Source of the DNA: Phyllobacterium myrsinacearum
GTDB taxonomy: Bacteria; Pseudomonadota; Alphaproteobacteria; Rhizobiales; Rhizobiaceae
Assembly (NCBI RefSeq): GCF_002980555.1
Contig: NZ_PVBT01000006.1
Location: 186,001 to 250,000, forward strand
Direction: 5' to 3'
Length of the DNA stretch: 64,000 nt
The notes below the pieces were generated by a model that was not told where the DNA came from, ran no database searches, and saw only the letters and a list, made by a program, of their open reading frames with translations. Below are positions 18,835 through 28,735 of the stretch, piece by piece. The translations under genes were made by a program, and so were the position numbers. How positions within the stretch are numbered: position 1 is the stretch's first letter; each line of letters starts with the position of its first letter.

Positions 18835-20115
18835 ATGAATGCCATTCTTAGGGCTGCGCTTTCGCGGCTCATCCACACTGGTACACTTTCGATTACTGAC
18901 TCATCCGGCCAGAAGCGCACCTTTGGTGACGGGACCGGAGAACCGATCCATTTCCGCATCAACACGGCCGCCGCCGAACGGCGGATTGCCTTCGACCCCT
19001 CCCTGCATTTCGCCGAAGCCTATATGAACGGCGAGCTCGATGTTCTCGACGGCGATATCTACGACGTTTTGAAGATCATCTTCGAAAACACCGGCGCCAC
19101 CGCGGCGCGCGAGCCATGGATGCTGGCGCTGGAGGGCATTCGCCGTGCCACCCGCCGCCTGCACCAGATGAACAATCTTGCCCGTTCATCCAGCAATGTG
19201 CAGAGGCACTACGATCTGTCGGAAGAGCTGTACCGCCTGTTTCTCGACCCGGACATGCAGTATTCCTGCGCCTATTTCGAACATCCCGATGCGACGCTCG
19301 AAGAGGCGCAGCTGGCCAAGAAACGCCACATCGCGGCAAAGCTCCTGGTCGAAAAGGGCCACAAGACCCTCGATATCGGCTGCGGCTGGGGTGGCCTCGG
19401 GCTTTACCTCGCCCGGCATCTCGATGCCAATGTGCTGGGGGTCACCCTCTCGCACGAACAGCACGGCATTGCCAACAAGCGGGCCATCGACGAGGGCCTG
19501 TCGACACAGGCCCGCTTCGACCTGCGCGACTACCGGACCATCGAGGACAGTTTTGACCGGATTGTCTCCGTCGGCATGTTCGAGCATGTCGGCGTCGGGC
19601 ATTTCGCCGAATATTTCCAGCACACGGCGCGGCTGTTGAAGAAGGACGGGGTTTTCGTCCTGCATTCGATCGGCCGGTCGGATGGGCCGTCCTATACCAA
19701 CGCTTTCATCCAGAAATATATCTTTCCGGGCGGCTATATCCCCGCGCTCTCGGAAGTGCTTCCGCAGATTGAAAAGGCAGGCCTTGTCATCACCGACATC
19801 GAAATCCTGCGGTTGCACTATGCCGACACACTGCGCATCTGGCGCGAGCGGTTCATGGCGAACCGCGACAAGGCCAAGGCGATCTATGACGAGCGCTTCT
19901 GCCGCATGTGGGAATTCTATCTCGCCGCCTCGGAATCGGCCTTCCGCTGGCAGAACCTGATGGTGTTCCAGATCCAGCTGGCGCACCGGCAGGAATCGGT
20001 TCCGCTGACGCGCAACTACATCGAGAAGGAAGAAAAGCGCCTGAAACGGCTGGAAAGCGAGCGCAGCTGCGCCAATACCCAGGTCGACAACCGGGAATCG
20101 GCTGTCGGGCGCTGA
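18835..20115 (+). CDS. Cyclopropane-fatty-acyl-phospholipid synthase family protein
   Basis: Transfers a methylene group from S-adenosylmethionine to unsaturated acyl chains of membrane phospholipids. The 426-residue protein has an N-terminal lipid-binding domain and the SAM loop DIGCGWGGLGLYLA near residue 180. GVTLSHEQ and FDRIVSVGMFEHVG follow as in Cfa. ATG at 18835 has GGAG eight bases upstream; a TTG two codons earlier is the alternative. Monocistronic by spacing. Confidence 0.9.
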   Translation: MNAILRAALSRLIHTGTLSITDSSGQKRTFGDGTGEPIHFRINTAAAERRIAFDPSLHFAEAYMNGELDVLDGDIYDVLKIIFENTGATAAREPWMLALEGIRRATRRLHQMNNLARSSSNVQRHYDLSEELYRLFLDPDMQYSCAYFEHPDATLEEAQLAKKRHIAAKLLVEKGHKTLDIGCGWGGLGLYLARHLDANVLGVTLSHEQHGIANKRAIDEGLSTQARFDLRDYRTIEDSFDRIVSVGMFEHVGVGHFAEYFQHTARLLKKDGVFVLHSIGRSDGPSYTNAFIQKYIFPGGYIPALSEVLPQIEKAGLVITDIEILRLHYADTLRIWRERFMANRDKAKAIYDERFCRMWEFYLAASESAFRWQNLMVFQIQLAHRQESVPLTRNYIEKEEKRLKRLESERSCANTQVDNRESAVGR

Positions 20116-20420
20116 CGTCTGCTGAAACAAACCCGTTGGCCCGCCGCGATCATGATGATCGCGGCGGGCCAAAGCATGAATCGCGCCCGGTTTTCGCATC
20201 GTGGCGGCGTATTCTACCAAGTGCGCGGTGGACATTGGCAGGAGAACGCGCTTAAGCCTCCCCACGGGCTGCCGAATAGCCTAGAATCAGCAAATGCGAA
20301 TCGCGCAAGAGACGTGGCCAATCTTTTTCCCCTCTGTGGATAGCGGGGTCTAAGGTTGTTACCTGCATTGCCTAGGATTCGCGGCGCAGGCCATAGTTAA
20401 TTCGAACGGGAAAAAATACC
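20116..20420. other. Intergenic region between cfa and dnaB
   Basis: 305 bases. The only strong structure is the long hairpin at 20136-20172. The remainder must hold the dnaB promoter, but no clear -35/-10 pair was found. Confidence 0.4.
20136..20172. terminator. Long perfect hairpin after cfa
   Basis: Bases 20136-20153 (TTGGCCCGCCGCGATCAT) are the exact complement of 20155-20172, leaving one central base; in RNA the loop would open to about five bases. It lies 20 bases after the cfa stop. No T run follows, so it may terminate by a non-canonical mechanism or protect the mRNA 3' end. Confidence 0.6.
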
Positions 20421-21920
20421 ATGGCTGAGGCAGCACGCAAATTCATCGAGGTACGGGAAAACGCGGACAAGCTTTACCGCGAAGCGCCGAACAATATCGA
20501 AGCCGAACAGGCGCTGCTCGGGGCCATTCTCATCAACAATGATGCGTTTTACCGGGTCTCCGACTTTCTCAAGCCCGTGCATTTCTACGAGCCGCTGCAC
20601 CGCAAGATTTTCGAAGTGTCGTCGGACATGATCCGCATGGGCAAGATGGCCAATCCCGTGACGCTGAAGACTTTTCTGCCCGTGGAGGAGAAAGTCGGCG
20701 AGATGACGGTGATGCAGTATCTGGCGCGCCTGGCCGCCGAAGCTGTCACGGTCATCAATGCCGAAGATTATGGCCGCGCCATTTACGATCTTGCCACGCG
20801 CCGCGCGCTGATCACCATCGGCGAGGACATGGTCAACATCGCCTATGACGCGCCGGTGGACGTGGCGCCGCAAGGCCAGATCGAGGATGCCGAGCGCCGC
20901 CTGTTCGAACTGGCGGAAACCGGCCGCTACGATGGCGGCTTCCAGACCTTCACCGATGCGGTGAAAACCGCCGTCGACATGGCCAATGCCGCCTTCATGC
21001 GCGACGGGCACCTGTCCGGCGTCTCCACCGGCATCCATTCGCTCGACAACCGCATGGGCGGCCTGCAGCCCTCGGATCTGATCGTGCTCGCCGGCCGTCC
21101 GGGCATGGGCAAGACCTCGCTGGCCACCAACATCGCGTTCAACATTGCCGCGGCCTACGAGTCCGAGCAGCTGGCGGACGGGACGATGAAGGCCAAGAAT
21201 GGCGGCGTCGTCGGCTTCTTCTCGCTCGAAATGTCGTCGGAGCAGCTGGCCACCCGTATTATTTCCGAGCAGTCGGAGATCAGTTCATCGAAAATCCGCC
21301 GCGGCGAAATCAACGAGGCTGAATTCGAAAAGCTCGTCGCCTGCTCGCAGCACATGCAGAAGGTGCCGCTCTATATCGACCAGACCGGTGGTATTTCCAT
21401 TGCGCAGCTCGCAGCCCGCGCCCGGCGGCTGAAGCGTCAGCGCGGCCTTGACGTTCTGGTCATCGACTATATCCAGCTGATGCAGGGCTCGTCCAAAAAG
21501 GCCTCGGAAAACCGCGTGCAGGAAATCACCGAAATCACCACGGGTTTGAAAGCGCTCGGCAAGGAACTCAATACCCCGATCATCGCGCTGTCGCAGCTCT
21601 CCCGTCAGGTGGAAAGCCGCGAAGACAAGCGCCCGCAGCTCTCCGACCTGCGTGAATCCGGGTCGATCGAGCAGGACGCCGACGTGGTGATCTTCGTCTA
21701 TCGCGACGAATACTACATCAAGAACAAAGAGCCGAAGGAAGGCACCGAGGAACATTTCAAATGGCAGGCCGACCTCAAGGAAGCCATGGGCAAGGCGGAA
21801 GTCATCATCGCCAAGCAGCGTCACGGCCCGACGGGCACGGTGAAGCTGGCCTTCCAGGCGGAGTTCACCCGGTTCACCGACCTTGCGGAAGATTCACACC
21901 TGCCAGAACGCTTCGAGTAA
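20421..21920 (+). CDS. dnaB: Replicative DNA helicase DnaB
   Basis: Hexameric 5'-3' helicase at the replication fork. The 499-residue protein has the N-terminal DnaG-interaction domain beginning with PNNIEAEQALLGAIL, the Walker A motif GRPGMGKTS (about residue 224), Walker B VLVIDYIQLM and the sensor region LSQLSRQVESR. No intein is present. It follows the rplI operon, the standard order, and is four bases from the probable alr start. Confidence 0.97.
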   Translation: MAEAARKFIEVRENADKLYREAPNNIEAEQALLGAILINNDAFYRVSDFLKPVHFYEPLHRKIFEVSSDMIRMGKMANPVTLKTFLPVEEKVGEMTVMQYLARLAAEAVTVINAEDYGRAIYDLATRRALITIGEDMVNIAYDAPVDVAPQGQIEDAERRLFELAETGRYDGGFQTFTDAVKTAVDMANAAFMRDGHLSGVSTGIHSLDNRMGGLQPSDLIVLAGRPGMGKTSLATNIAFNIAAAYESEQLADGTMKAKNGGVVGFFSLEMSSEQLATRIISEQSEISSSKIRRGEINEAEFEKLVACSQHMQKVPLYIDQTGGISIAQLAARARRLKRQRGLDVLVIDYIQLMQGSSKKASENRVQEITEITTGLKALGKELNTPIIALSQLSRQVESREDKRPQLSDLRESGSIEQDADVVIFVYRDEYYIKNKEPKEGTEEHFKWQADLKEAMGKAEVIIAKQRHGPTGTVKLAFQAEFTRFTDLAEDSHLPERFE

Positions 21921-21924
21921 TCAA

Positions 21925-23091
21925 TTGAACAGCACAAAACCCCATGTCACCACCGCAGGCGCCGATCCACGCCTGGCGGGCGGGCGGCTTACCATCGATC
22001 TCGATGCGCTCGTGGCCAACTGGACGTTCCTTGCGGAAAAATCGAAACCGGCGCAGGCCAGCGCCGTCGTCAAGGCCGACGCCTACGGGCTCGGCATCGA
22101 CCATGTCGTACCTGTCCTGCACGATGCCGGCTGCCGGACCTTCTTCGTGGCACTGGTCGAGGAAGGTTTGCGGGTCAAGGCAATCGCACCGGATGCGCGG
22201 GTGTTTGTGCTGAACGGCCTGTTTGCCGAAGCGCGCCCGGTGTTCGAAGCATCGGGACTGATCCCGGTCCTCGGTTCCCACTACGAAATCGACCTGTGGA
22301 CCGGCGCCAATGCCGTGAGCGGGCTGAAACTGCCCTATGCCCTGCATGTGGATACGGGCATGAACCGGCTGGGCCTGACCGTGGCCGAAGCGCTCGACTT
22401 CGCCGCGAATGCCAGGGAAATGCCCGTTCTGGTCATGACGCATCTGGCAACGGCGGATGAGCCCGGTCACGTGCTCAACCAGCGGCAATTTGAGTCATTT
22501 CAAACGCTTCGCGCTGCCTTTGCAGGCATTGAATCAAGCGCGTCCAACTCCTCCGGTATTTTTCATGCGGTCTCCAATGGCGGCGAGTTGAGCCGTCCAG
22601 GCATTGCCATGTATGGCGGCGAGGCGCTGGCCGGTGTGGCCAATCCCATGCGCCCCGTGGTGACGCTGGAAGCGCGCATCGTGCAAATCCGCACCAGCCC
22701 CAAGGGCGAGACGGCGGGTTATGGCGCCACGGCGCTTTTGGAACGCGATACGCGCATTGCCATCAGCTCAGTGGGTTATGCGGACGGCTATCTGCGTTCG
22801 CTGTCGGGCAGCGGCACGCCGCTGCGCAACGTCGTGCCCAAGGGCGGCGAAGGCTTTGTCGCCGGTCACAAAGTACCGGTGCTCGGCCGCGTGACCATGG
22901 ATATGGTATCCTTCGATATCACCGACCTGCCCGAGGACGCCGTCAAGCCAGGCGATCACGTCGAGCTGTTCGGCCGCAATATTGCCCTGGACGATGCAGC
23001 GCGCGCTGCGGGCTCCATCGGCTTCGAACTTTTGACCAGCCTTGGAAACCGCTACCACCGCCGCTACCTCTATTCCGGAAAAGGCGCCTGA
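21925..23091 (+). CDS. alr: Alanine racemase
   Basis: PLP enzyme interconverting L- and D-alanine for peptidoglycan. The PLP lysine is in VVKADAYGLG, and the second catalytic tyrosine region is SVGYADGYLRSL. The start is inferred: TTG at 21925, four bases after the dnaB stop, gives 388 residues, and no ATG exists in a sensible position, so translation may depend on coupling to dnaB. Its stop overlaps the radA start by one base. Confidence 0.92.
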   Translation: MNSTKPHVTTAGADPRLAGGRLTIDLDALVANWTFLAEKSKPAQASAVVKADAYGLGIDHVVPVLHDAGCRTFFVALVEEGLRVKAIAPDARVFVLNGLFAEARPVFEASGLIPVLGSHYEIDLWTGANAVSGLKLPYALHVDTGMNRLGLTVAEALDFAANAREMPVLVMTHLATADEPGHVLNQRQFESFQTLRAAFAGIESSASNSSGIFHAVSNGGELSRPGIAMYGGEALAGVANPMRPVVTLEARIVQIRTSPKGETAGYGATALLERDTRIAISSVGYADGYLRSLSGSGTPLRNVVPKGGEGFVAGHKVPVLGRVTMDMVSFDITDLPEDAVKPGDHVELFGRNIALDDAARAAGSIGFELLTSLGNRYHRRYLYSGKGA

Positions 23092-24491
23092 TGGCCAAGG
23101 CAAGAATTCAGTTCATCTGCCAGAACTGCGGTGCCGTGCACACGCGCTGGGCGGGCAAGTGCGATTCCTGCGGCGAATGGAACACACTGGTCGAGGAAGG
23201 CACGGCGGGCGGCATCGGCAGCGGTCCCGGCAAGCTGTCCGGCCGCAAGGGGCGCGCCGTCGCCCTCACCTCGCTGTCCGGGGAAATCGAGGATGCACCG
23301 CGCATCCAGTCCGGCATCGGTGAACTGGACCGGGTCACCGGCGGCGGTTTCGTGCGCGGTTCGGCCATTCTGGTGGGCGGCGACCCCGGCATCGGCAAAT
23401 CCACCCTGCTGACCCAGGCGGCTGCCGCACTGGCGCGGCAGGGCCACAAGGTCATCTATGTCTCGGGCGAAGAAGCGGTGGCGCAGATCCGCCTGCGGGC
23501 GCAGCGTCTGCATGCCGCCGACACCGATGTGCTTCTGGCCGCCGAAACCAATGTCGAGGATATCCTCGCCACCATTTCCGATTCCAAGCGGCCCGATCTC
23601 ATCATCATCGATTCGATCCAGACCCTGTGGACGGATGCCGCCGATTCGGCGCCGGGTACCGTTACGCAGGTGCGCGCCGGGGCCCAGGCGATGATCCGCT
23701 TTGCCAAGCAGACCGGCGCGGCCGTGGTTCTGGTCGGCCATGTCACCAAGGACGGCCAGATCGCCGGGCCGCGCGTCGTCGAGCACATGGTGGATGCGGT
23801 GCTGTATTTCGAAGGCGAAGGCGGCCACCACTACCGCATCCTGCGCACGGTGAAGAACCGTTTCGGCCCGACCGACGAGATCGGCGTGTTTGAAATGTCC
23901 GACCGCGGCCTGCGCGAAGTTGCCAACCCGTCGGAGCTTTTTCTCGGCGAACGCAATGACAAATCGCCGGGCGCCGCGGTTTTTGCCGGAATGGAAGGCA
24001 CCCGGCCGGTGCTCGTCGAAATTCAGGCGCTGGTGGCACCCTCGACACTCGGCACGCCGCGCCGTGCGGTCGTCGGCTGGGACGGCGGCCGCCTTTCGAT
24101 GATTCTGGCGGTGCTTGAGGCCCATTGCGGCGTGCGGTTCGGCCAGCACGACGTTTACCTGAATGTGGCGGGCGGATACCGGATTTCCGAGCCCGCAGCC
24201 GATCTTGCGGTTGCATCTGCACTGGTTTCCTCAATTGCCGGTATTGCCCTTCCGGCCGATTGCGTCTATTTCGGCGAAGTCAGCTTGTCTGGCGCCGTTC
24301 GCCCGGTGGCGCATGCGGTGCAGCGGCTGAAGGAAGCAGAGAAGCTTGGGTTCAAGCAGGCTGTTCTTCCCAAGGGAAGCAACGACGTGCCGAAAGGACG
24401 CAATGCCCATCTGACCGAGACCGCTTCGCTGCCGGACCTTGTGGCCCGGATTGCGGCGTCCGGTCCTGGTAAAACGAAACGCGACGACTGA
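23091..24491 (+). CDS. radA: DNA repair protein RadA
   Basis: RecA-related ATPase that helps branch migration in recombination. The 466-residue protein has the N-terminal C4 zinc finger (CQNCG and CDSCG), Walker A GGDPGIGKST, the RadA-specific KNRFG motif and a C-terminal Lon-protease-like domain without active protease residues. It overlaps alr by one base. Confidence 0.96.
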   Translation: MAKARIQFICQNCGAVHTRWAGKCDSCGEWNTLVEEGTAGGIGSGPGKLSGRKGRAVALTSLSGEIEDAPRIQSGIGELDRVTGGGFVRGSAILVGGDPGIGKSTLLTQAAAALARQGHKVIYVSGEEAVAQIRLRAQRLHAADTDVLLAAETNVEDILATISDSKRPDLIIIDSIQTLWTDAADSAPGTVTQVRAGAQAMIRFAKQTGAAVVLVGHVTKDGQIAGPRVVEHMVDAVLYFEGEGGHHYRILRTVKNRFGPTDEIGVFEMSDRGLREVANPSELFLGERNDKSPGAAVFAGMEGTRPVLVEIQALVAPSTLGTPRRAVVGWDGGRLSMILAVLEAHCGVRFGQHDVYLNVAGGYRISEPAADLAVASALVSSIAGIALPADCVYFGEVSLSGAVRPVAHAVQRLKEAEKLGFKQAVLPKGSNDVPKGRNAHLTETASLPDLVARIAASGPGKTKRDD

Positions 24492-24550
24492 CGCGGCACA
24501 GTCCTTCTGAGAGGGCGTGCGGGTCGGAATTGGATTGGGGATACATGTAA

Positions 24551-25141
24551 ATGCCTATTACGTTGCTAGACGGAATTCTTTTGGGCATCACCCTCGTTTC
24601 GGCGGTTCTGGCCATGGTGCGCGGCTTTTCGCGCGAAGTGCTGTCCGTCGTGTCATGGGCAGCGGCGGCGGCCGCCGCCTATCTCTTCTACAAGCCGGTC
24701 GTACCCTTCCTCGCGCCCTATATCAGCAATGAGACCATTGCCCAGATCGCGGCCGCCGGCATCGTCTTCATCGTCACGCTGATCATCGTCTCCGTCATCA
24801 CCATGAAGATTGCCGATTTCATCATCGACAGCCGTATCGGCGCGCTCGACCGTACGCTCGGCTTCCTCTTCGGCGCGGCGCGCGGCGTTCTTCTCGTGGT
24901 TGTCGCGATGCTGTTTTTCAACTGGCTCGTCACGGACAACCAGCCCGCCTGGGTGGCACAGGCCAAGTCCAAGCCGATGATCGACTCACTCGGCGCAAAG
25001 CTGATTAGCCTTTTGCCGGAAGACCCGGAATCAACCATCCTGAAGCGTCTGAAGCCCGGCTCGAGCCATACTCCTGACGCAACGACGGCACCTGAACCCA
25101 AGGAAGATATCCCGCCGGAAGGCACGACACCGAAACCTTGA
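24551..25141 (+). CDS. CvpA family membrane protein
   Basis: 196 residues with four hydrophobic helices in the first 125 residues and a Pro/Thr/Glu-rich cytoplasmic or periplasmic tail. The motif FSREVLSVVSWAAA matches the colicin V production protein family. Its position between radA and purF agrees with the purF-linked cvpA of many proteobacteria. Biochemical role is not established. Confidence 0.88.
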   Translation: MPITLLDGILLGITLVSAVLAMVRGFSREVLSVVSWAAAAAAAYLFYKPVVPFLAPYISNETIAQIAAAGIVFIVTLIIVSVITMKIADFIIDSRIGALDRTLGFLFGAARGVLLVVVAMLFFNWLVTDNQPAWVAQAKSKPMIDSLGAKLISLLPEDPESTILKRLKPGSSHTPDATTAPEPKEDIPPEGTTPKP

Positions 25142-25193
25142 GGGGTTTTCGAGGTGCGACAAACGGTTAACTTGGCGTTTGCGTGGTAATACC

Positions 25194-25212
25194 CCACATA
25201 GTGTGGCATAAT
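25194..25212 (+). promoter_or_regulatory. Palindrome and possible -10 box before purF
   Basis: CCACA-TAG-TGTGG (25194-25206) directly followed by CATAAT (25207-25212), 48 bases before the purF start. A dyad next to a -10-like box suggests an operator, but no matching -35 is clear. Confidence 0.25.
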
Positions 25213-25259
25213 GGAATGACAGATCTTACAGTTGAATCTGCGGCGAAAGGCTTGCGGTA

Positions 25260-26753
25260 ATGACCGACATTTTTCGTGATGAGACCCCTCTCATGTCCCT
25301 TGACGACGACACACTGCATGAAGAGTGCGGTGTGTTTGGCATTTTGGGGCACCCCGATGCCGCCACGCTGACGGCGCTGGGCCTGCATGCCCTGCAGCAT
25401 CGCGGGCAGGAAGCGGCGGGTATCGTCTCCTATGACGGCAGCAAGTTCTGCTCGGAACGCCGCATGGGCCTTGTCGGCGACCATTACACCAACCCCGCCA
25501 CGCTGGCGCAGCTGCCCGGCGACCGCGCCATCGGCCATGTGCGCTATTCCACGACAGGCGATGCGGCGCTGCGCAATGTGCAGCCGCTGTTTGCCGAACT
25601 GGAAATCGGCGGCATCGCCATCGCCCATAACGGCAATTTCACCAACGGCCTGACGATGCGCCGCAAGCTGATCGCCGACGGCGCGATCTGCCAGTCCAAT
25701 TCCGACACGGAAGTGGTGCTGCATCTCATCGCCCGTTCGCGCAGCACATCGTCGAGCGACCGTTTCGTCGATGCGATCCGCCAGATGGAAGGCGGCTATG
25801 CCATGCTCGCCCTCACCCGCACCAAGCTGATCGCCGCGCGCGATCCGATCGGCATCCGCCCGCTCGTCATGGGTGATCTCGACGGCAAGCCGATCTTCGC
25901 CTCCGAAAGCTGCGCGCTTGACATCATCGGCGCGAAGTTCGTGCGCGACATCGAGAACGGCGAAGTCGTCGTCTGCGAAATCCAGAGCGATGGCACCATC
26001 AGCATTGAAGCCTTCAAGCCGCAATCGCCGAAGCCGGAACGCATCTGCCTGTTCGAATATGTCTATTTTGCCCGCCCGGATTCCGTTGTCGGCGGCCGCA
26101 ACGTCTACACCGCCCGCAAGAACATGGGCATCAACCTGGCCAAGGAAGCACCGCTGGACGCCGACGTCGTCGTCCCGGTTCCCGACGGCGGCACGCCTGC
26201 GGCCATCGGCTTTGCCCAGGCGAGCGGCATTCCATTCGAGCTCGGTATCATCCGCAACCATTATGTCGGCCGCACCTTCATCGAGCCGACCCAGTCGATC
26301 CGCGCCTTCGGCGTCAAGCTCAAGCATTCGGCCAACCGCGCCGTGATCGAAGGCAAGCGTGTGGTTCTGGTCGACGATTCCATCGTGCGCGGCACCACGT
26401 CGGTCAAGATCGTGCAGATGATCCGCGACGCCGGGGCACGGGAAGTGCATATCCGCGTCGCCAGCCCGATGATCTATCATCCGGATTTCTACGGCATCGA
26501 CACGCCGGATGCGGACAAGCTCCTGGCCAACCAGCACGCGACCCTTGCCTCCATGTGCCAGTATATCGGCGCGGATTCGCTGGAATTCCTGTCCATCGAC
26601 GGGCTGTACAAGGCGGTCAGCGGGGCACCGCGCGATGCACAGGCGCCGCTGTTCACCGACCACTACTTCACTGGCGATTACCCGACCCGGCTGGTTGACC
26701 GGGACGGCATCAGCAATGTGCGCCAGTTCTCGCTTCTCGCAAACAATGGCTAA
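25260..26753 (+). CDS. purF: Amidophosphoribosyltransferase
   Basis: First committed step of purine synthesis, making phosphoribosylamine from PRPP and glutamine. A propeptide of about 22 residues precedes the nucleophile cysteine in HEECGVFGI, typical of self-processed PurF. The glutaminase domain comes first and the phosphoribosyltransferase domain has the PRPP motif VLVDDSIVRGTTS. It has 497 residues. An internal ATG at 25293 would still keep the cysteine. Confidence 0.96.
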   Translation: MTDIFRDETPLMSLDDDTLHEECGVFGILGHPDAATLTALGLHALQHRGQEAAGIVSYDGSKFCSERRMGLVGDHYTNPATLAQLPGDRAIGHVRYSTTGDAALRNVQPLFAELEIGGIAIAHNGNFTNGLTMRRKLIADGAICQSNSDTEVVLHLIARSRSTSSSDRFVDAIRQMEGGYAMLALTRTKLIAARDPIGIRPLVMGDLDGKPIFASESCALDIIGAKFVRDIENGEVVVCEIQSDGTISIEAFKPQSPKPERICLFEYVYFARPDSVVGGRNVYTARKNMGINLAKEAPLDADVVVPVPDGGTPAAIGFAQASGIPFELGIIRNHYVGRTFIEPTQSIRAFGVKLKHSANRAVIEGKRVVLVDDSIVRGTTSVKIVQMIRDAGAREVHIRVASPMIYHPDFYGIDTPDADKLLANQHATLASMCQYIGADSLEFLSIDGLYKAVSGAPRDAQAPLFTDHYFTGDYPTRLVDRDGISNVRQFSLLANNG

Positions 26754-26770
26754 CGGTTGAGTTCCCATTC

Positions 26771-27523
26771 ATGATTTCTGACGGCAGTTTCCGGCTGGAC
26801 GGCAAGCTTGCGCTTGTCACCGGCGCATCCCGCGGCATCGGTTATTTCCTTGCCAAAGATCTGGCAGCGCGCGGTGCGCATGTGATTGCCGTCGCCCGCA
26901 CGGTGGGCGGGCTGGAAGAGCTGGACGATGAAATCAAGGCAGCGGGCGGCACGGCAACGCTGGTGCCGCTGGACCTGACCGACATGCCCGCCATCGACCG
27001 GCTCGGCGGCTCCATCCATGAGCGCTGGGGCAAGCTCGACATTCTCGTCGCCAATGCCGGTATCCTCGGCACGATTTCGCCGATCGGCCATGTCGAAGCA
27101 AAAGTCTTCGACAAGCTGATGAACATCAACGTCACCAGCGTCTGGCGGCTGATCCGCAGCACCGACCCGCTGCTAAAACTTTCCGAGGCGGGCCGTGCGG
27201 TGCTGCTGTCATCAGGCGTTGCCCACTCCGCCCGCGCCTATTGGGGCCCCTATGCGGCATCCAAGGCCGCTGTCGAGGTGATGGGCCGCAGCTGGGCCGA
27301 GGAAGCGCGCCAGACAAAACTGCGCATCAATTCGGTCAATCCCGGCGCGACACGCACCGCCATGCGGGCGCAGGCCGTGCCGGGCGAAGACCCCGACACA
27401 CTGCCGACGGCGGCGGAGGTGGCCGCCAAGATCGCGCTCATCCTCGATCCGAGGATCGACGCTACCGGCAAGCTCTACGATGTGCGCGCGGGAAAACTGC
27501 TGGGCTACAACGACCCGAGCTGA
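26771..27523 (+). CDS. SDR family oxidoreductase
   Basis: 250-residue short-chain dehydrogenase with TGASRGIG, NAGILG and YAASKAA motifs, hence the Ser/Tyr/Lys active site is intact. It starts 17 bases after purF and is likely co-transcribed; an SDR at this place is common in Rhizobiales. Substrate unknown. Confidence 0.9.
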   Translation: MISDGSFRLDGKLALVTGASRGIGYFLAKDLAARGAHVIAVARTVGGLEELDDEIKAAGGTATLVPLDLTDMPAIDRLGGSIHERWGKLDILVANAGILGTISPIGHVEAKVFDKLMNINVTSVWRLIRSTDPLLKLSEAGRAVLLSSGVAHSARAYWGPYAASKAAVEVMGRSWAEEARQTKLRINSVNPGATRTAMRAQAVPGEDPDTLPTAAEVAAKIALILDPRIDATGKLYDVRAGKLLGYNDPS

Positions 27524-27530
27524 GAGCTGA

Positions 27531-28595
27531 TCATCCCGCGAGGCGAATAATTGCCGCGCCGGATTTGCCGGCGGCAAGCGCCCTGGCGCGCCAGGCCTTC
27601 GGGCTCATGCCGGTGACACGCAGGAACTCGCGGTTGAAGTTGGACTTGGTCTGGAACCCGGCATCGAACATGATGCCGGTGACGGCGCGATCCGTATCCG
27701 CCAGCAGGCGGCAGGCCTCCCGCACCCTGTAATCATTGACATAATGCGAGACGCTCATCGCCTTGACCCGGTTGACGGCCATCGACACCTGCCGGGCGGG
27801 CAGGCTCATCTTGCGGGCCAGGCGGTTGAGGTTGAGATCGGCATCCCGGTAGAGTTCCCGCGCCTGCATCAGCCGGTCAAGCGCGGCGGCGATGTCCGCG
27901 TCTTCGGCGGTGGGCAGCACCGGAGGAGCCGTATCTTCCACGGTGGTTTCGTCCCGCTCTTCCGGGCGGCTGGCTCCGGCTATGGTGGCCGCGCTCCCGA
28001 GGACGAGCAGGGCCAGGACATTGCCTATGGCAATGATGCGGGCGGAATGGCTGCCGTCCGACTGGGCAAAATCCCAGCTGATGACGATATCGATGACAGC
28101 GGAACTCGCCACGGCAAAGGCAGTGAGCTGCAGCGCCCGGTAGGAACTGATGACGCCGTCCAATCGGGATGAACCCAATGCGTCGGGCCCGGCAAAGGCG
28201 AGACGGCAGAGGGCAATGCCATAGCCCGCGAACACCAGGATGATAACCAGCGATATCGGGGCGGGCCAGAAGGCGATGAGGCCGATCACCACGAGCGTCG
28301 GCAAGAGGTGCAGCAGCAACCACGGACGTTGGGCTGGCGGCCGCTCGCTGCGCAGGCCGTCAAAGCTCAGCCATGCCAGCGTGGCGATGACAACGGCAAG
28401 CACGGCCTGGACCGGCAGGACCTCCAGCACATCGTAGCCCCAGCGCACCCCGATCACCACCGATTGCAGGGCATAGACCGACACCAGGGCGAGAAAGAAC
28501 GGATTTCTGTCATTGCTATCGCTTCGCCGGATCATCTGAACGAGAAGAACGACAAGCAGGACGGCAACGACAAAGGGCAATGGCACAAACAGCAT
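27531..28595 (-). CDS. Membrane-anchored AraC-family transcriptional regulator
   Basis: The first ~225 residues form about seven hydrophobic helices (starting PLPFVVAVLLVVLLV), and the last ~100 residues are an AraC/XylS HTH domain (NRLARKMSLPARQVSMAVN, VREACRLL, FNREFLRVTGMSPK). Such proteins may sense a signal in the membrane and bind DNA directly. ATG at 28595 is the most plausible start; an in-frame start at 28673 exists. It converges on the SDR gene (7 bases apart) and is divergent from an exported protein gene at 28736, a possible target. Confidence 0.8.
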   Translation of the reverse strand: MLFVPLPFVVAVLLVVLLVQMIRRSDSNDRNPFFLALVSVYALQSVVIGVRWGYDVLEVLPVQAVLAVVIATLAWLSFDGLRSERPPAQRPWLLLHLLPTLVVIGLIAFWPAPISLVIILVFAGYGIALCRLAFAGPDALGSSRLDGVISSYRALQLTAFAVASSAVIDIVISWDFAQSDGSHSARIIAIGNVLALLVLGSAATIAGASRPEERDETTVEDTAPPVLPTAEDADIAAALDRLMQARELYRDADLNLNRLARKMSLPARQVSMAVNRVKAMSVSHYVNDYRVREACRLLADTDRAVTGIMFDAGFQTKSNFNREFLRVTGMSPKAWRARALAAGKSGAAIIRLAG

Positions 28596-28735
28596 GGAAC
28601 CTGCGACCGGAACGAGTGGATGAGGCCCACTATGTCCTGAAACGCGATCGCGGACGACCTGAATTGCGATCAAGGTCGAATTTCAGCGGACAGCGCCCTC
28701 CTCTGCTTGCCACGCCAAGCCACAGGAGCCCCATC

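Noticed and set aside
25167-26768. Long open frame (533 codons) antisense to purF
   Set aside because: High GC codon bias of the sense gene leaves the opposite frame open; the product has no recognisable motif, and purF is certain.
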